From Pithys albifrons albifrons (lineage: Eukaryota; Chordata; Aves; Passeriformes; Thamnophilidae): a stretch of 64,000 bases of DNA. The DNA lies in contig NC_092464.1 of the NCBI RefSeq assembly GCF_047495875.1, forward strand, positions 22,724,865-22,788,864. Reading direction: 5' to 3'. The notes beneath the pieces were generated by a model. That model was not told the DNA's origin, ran no database searches, and was given only the letters and a program-made list of their open reading frames with translations. The position numbers were made by a program, and so were the translations under genes. This document shows positions 61,801 to 64,000 of this stretch, piece after piece; within the stretch, counting starts at the first letter, position 1; each line of letters begins with the position of its first letter.

Positions 61801-64000
61801 TGATTTTGTTTTCTAAAATCTTCTGAATTTTTATGAAGAACACATATAGTCCTTTTTATTTAAACATAGAATATGATTTATATACTTTCTCTAGTCTGCT
61901 GACCTTTCCCTCTACCAAGTCCTGTACTTTCTATGTCAACTTCAGCACACATTGAATGGTGCCAGAGACAGAGAGATGTGCCAGCTGAAAACAGGAAAGC
62001 TGTGCTCCAGTTACTGTCCCTTGGAAAGGTGTTAAACCAGAAGAGCAGACTCTGAGACTAATTGCCTTAAATCTCCTCAACTACCATCTAGACTTCATCA
62101 GAGAAAAAGCTACTGAAATGGTGCACTGTCTATTCTGCTGAAATCTAAAAAAGTGTGAGGAAAAACATGTGGTCAAGGTTTCAAAAGCCATAGAATGTTC
62201 TGCTAAGTTTTGTGCATTAGTTCATTGCAAAAGGGAGACTGACCAAAGGAATCAGAATGGTCTTTGAACCAGAGAGAGTTTTAAATCAGATCAGTTTGGG
62301 ATCAGTGAAATCTTAAAATTGTAACTTTTTTCCCTCTGGAAGAGGGAGAAAAAAAAAATGAAAATTCCAGCCTCAGAAATATTTCTAAATTGTTAGCCAA
62401 GTAGGTGCTTTAGTCTTTAGATGCGTGTCTGGGGCTCATCCCTGTTGGGCTCTCTGTGAGATGGGAACCACATCATTACCAGCCCCTAACAAGTCTGCTG
62501 CCTTTCTGGTTGGCAAGACCACAGCCTGAGTAATAAGATGATAGAATGCCTTTCTCTTCAGTGCTTTCTATCACTTTTCACACAGATGTGTAAATACTAC
62601 TTAGCTACTTTAGATAGGGATCTGTGATATAAAAAGTAATGAAACCTAGTTTCCAGCCAGAACACCAAGGCTGAAAAGGGACTGAACTCAAGTGATTAGA
62701 ATTAAGTATTTTGTCTGAGAGTTGTGTTTTTTTCTTAGCACAAAGAAGAAATGAAATACCTGTTTAAACTTTCAGAGTGTAAACCTTAAACAGAAACCTC
62801 AATAAGTTTAAATAAAATTCACTTTAAAAATTATGAATAAATGTAAATACAGTGAAATCTATGGTTCATGTAAAAAGTACATGAAGTTTGCTGCATACAT
62901 ACAGCTGATTTCTTGTGAAAATATTCAATCTGTGAAAACAGTGTCATGTTTATGCTTGTACTTTTCTGATGCCACTGTAATGTAATGAAATTTTAATCAT
63001 AAGAAAATTCAGCAATGAATCAAAAAACAGCAGTGAGAATTTGTTTATATAGAAAAAGGCCTATGCTTGTACAAATATCACATATGTGTATTTAAATACT
63101 ATAAATGTATCACATATGGCAAAGGTGATATGAATTTCAAGAAGTCTGAGGAACAATTCTGGTAGTATGATAGAGGAACTAGTGTAACTCTATTTGCCAG
63201 CATAAAATCTGATCTCTTGCTAACAAGGCTCAACAGAACAATGATAGGCATATATTCTTTGTTATTACTCAGAAGCAGGTAACAGGGATCATCGTGTGTA
63301 GTTTGTTACCTTGCTGATAGCACTGCATCATGAACTTGAAACTTGATTAATGAAACTTTTCCTGCTCCTTCCTCCCTGTTTATCAGATATTGATCTTGGC
63401 TTACTTTGTCCCATTACATTCTGAAATTCACACTGGTAAGCAAGGCTAATGACCACTTAAACTATCTGAAAGCACTAAACTGCTTTTGATTTGTTTTTGG
63501 TTCCAGTGGGATGAGACCTTTCTGTACCTCCTGCACAATTAGCCCTCATCCTCGAGTACTGTGCTTATCAGTATTGCTGACATTGAAAGCAAATGGATGT
63601 ATTCATTCAGATCTGGGATTATCCTTTATTCATGTTACACCTTTTCATGTACTGTCATGTCAATAAATTGCAATCCCATCTTACAGTATAATATTTCTCT
63701 CTTTCATGGGAAAAATGTATCTTTCATTAATGGCAACTTTCCACAATGCTTTTTTGCTCCTGCCAGGTTTGCCCTAGTATTTTTATTATGCTTACATGAG
63801 CTACTTTGCGGTCTGTGTCAGTAGTTTTAATAACTCCGTTTTGTTGCCTTTGCCTTTCAGCAGTTCACTTACTTCCTTTAGGAACTAGTAAATCTACCTT
63901 CCTTTCAACTGTGTAGGTTAGGCTGGCTTGTTCCCTTCATTATCTGTTTTGATTGCATATTTACTGTTCTCATCAATATTAATATTTTCATTCCCCTATT
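58854..64000. other. Intronic AT-rich stretch to the window end
   Basis: No exon or named repeat is seen. There are hairpins at 59445-59470 (11-bp arms, TGTG loop) and 61257-61276 (8-bp arms), and a pyrimidine-rich run at 61644-61668. Confidence 0.45.

Overview
The window is vertebrate nuclear DNA and almost certainly from a bird. The evidence is an AT-rich background, CR1 LINE copies that carry the avian 3' end (tandem ATTCTATG octamers), solo LTRs of avian ERVL type, old MIR/CORE-SINE relics, and a single CpG island around one first coding exon. I see no bacterial or viral gene organisation and no CRISPR array. I cannot fix the bird's order or species.

Only one protein-coding exon is supported, at 25945-26052 on the + strand. 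It encodes 36 residues starting [21 protein letters not shown] recognise this as the N-terminus of ZNF804B, the paralogue of ZNF804A. It ends in phase 0 at a GT donor (26053) and lies in a CpG island of about 2 kb (24850-26850). The sequence to the left is upstream flank. The remaining 37.9 kb to the right is the start of a very long intron 1. Exon 2, which holds the C2H2 finger, is not in the window.

Upstream flank (1-24850): AT-rich. It holds a possible retrocopy fragment on the - strand (466-735), a truncated CR1 with part of its reverse-transcriptase frame (1900-2978) abutting an older CR1 3' end, several old antisense CR1 or MIR pieces, a 20-bp perfect palindrome (18123-18142), an array resembling a heat-shock element (21986-22009) and a (TA)n tract. 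Most of the rest holds nothing I can name.

Promoter and leader: the island has a GGCCC pentanucleotide repeat, C-tracts able to form G-quadruplexes on the opposite strand, two short uORFs, and an in-frame upstream ATG that would add a 72-residue extension resembling a signal peptide. A donor/acceptor pair could remove 324 bases of the leader.

Intron 1: 26.85-43.9 kb is nearly free of recognisable repeats. From 43.9 to 59 kb repeats are dense: two MIR halves facing each other, several CR1 pieces, an ERVL-type solo LTR inserted in opposite orientation into an older LTR of the same family (each with its own 5-bp target duplication), another solo LTR, a composite of a tRNA-Gln-like unit and a 5S-rRNA-like unit, an avian interspersed repeat with a 55-codon LQP-repeat ORF, and an old LINE coding fragment. 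The last 5 kb is plain AT-rich intron.

I did not find a new multigene system. The most informative structures are the nested LTR pair, the tRNA/5S composite, the ZNF804B leader and the unidentified coding-like fragment near the left end.
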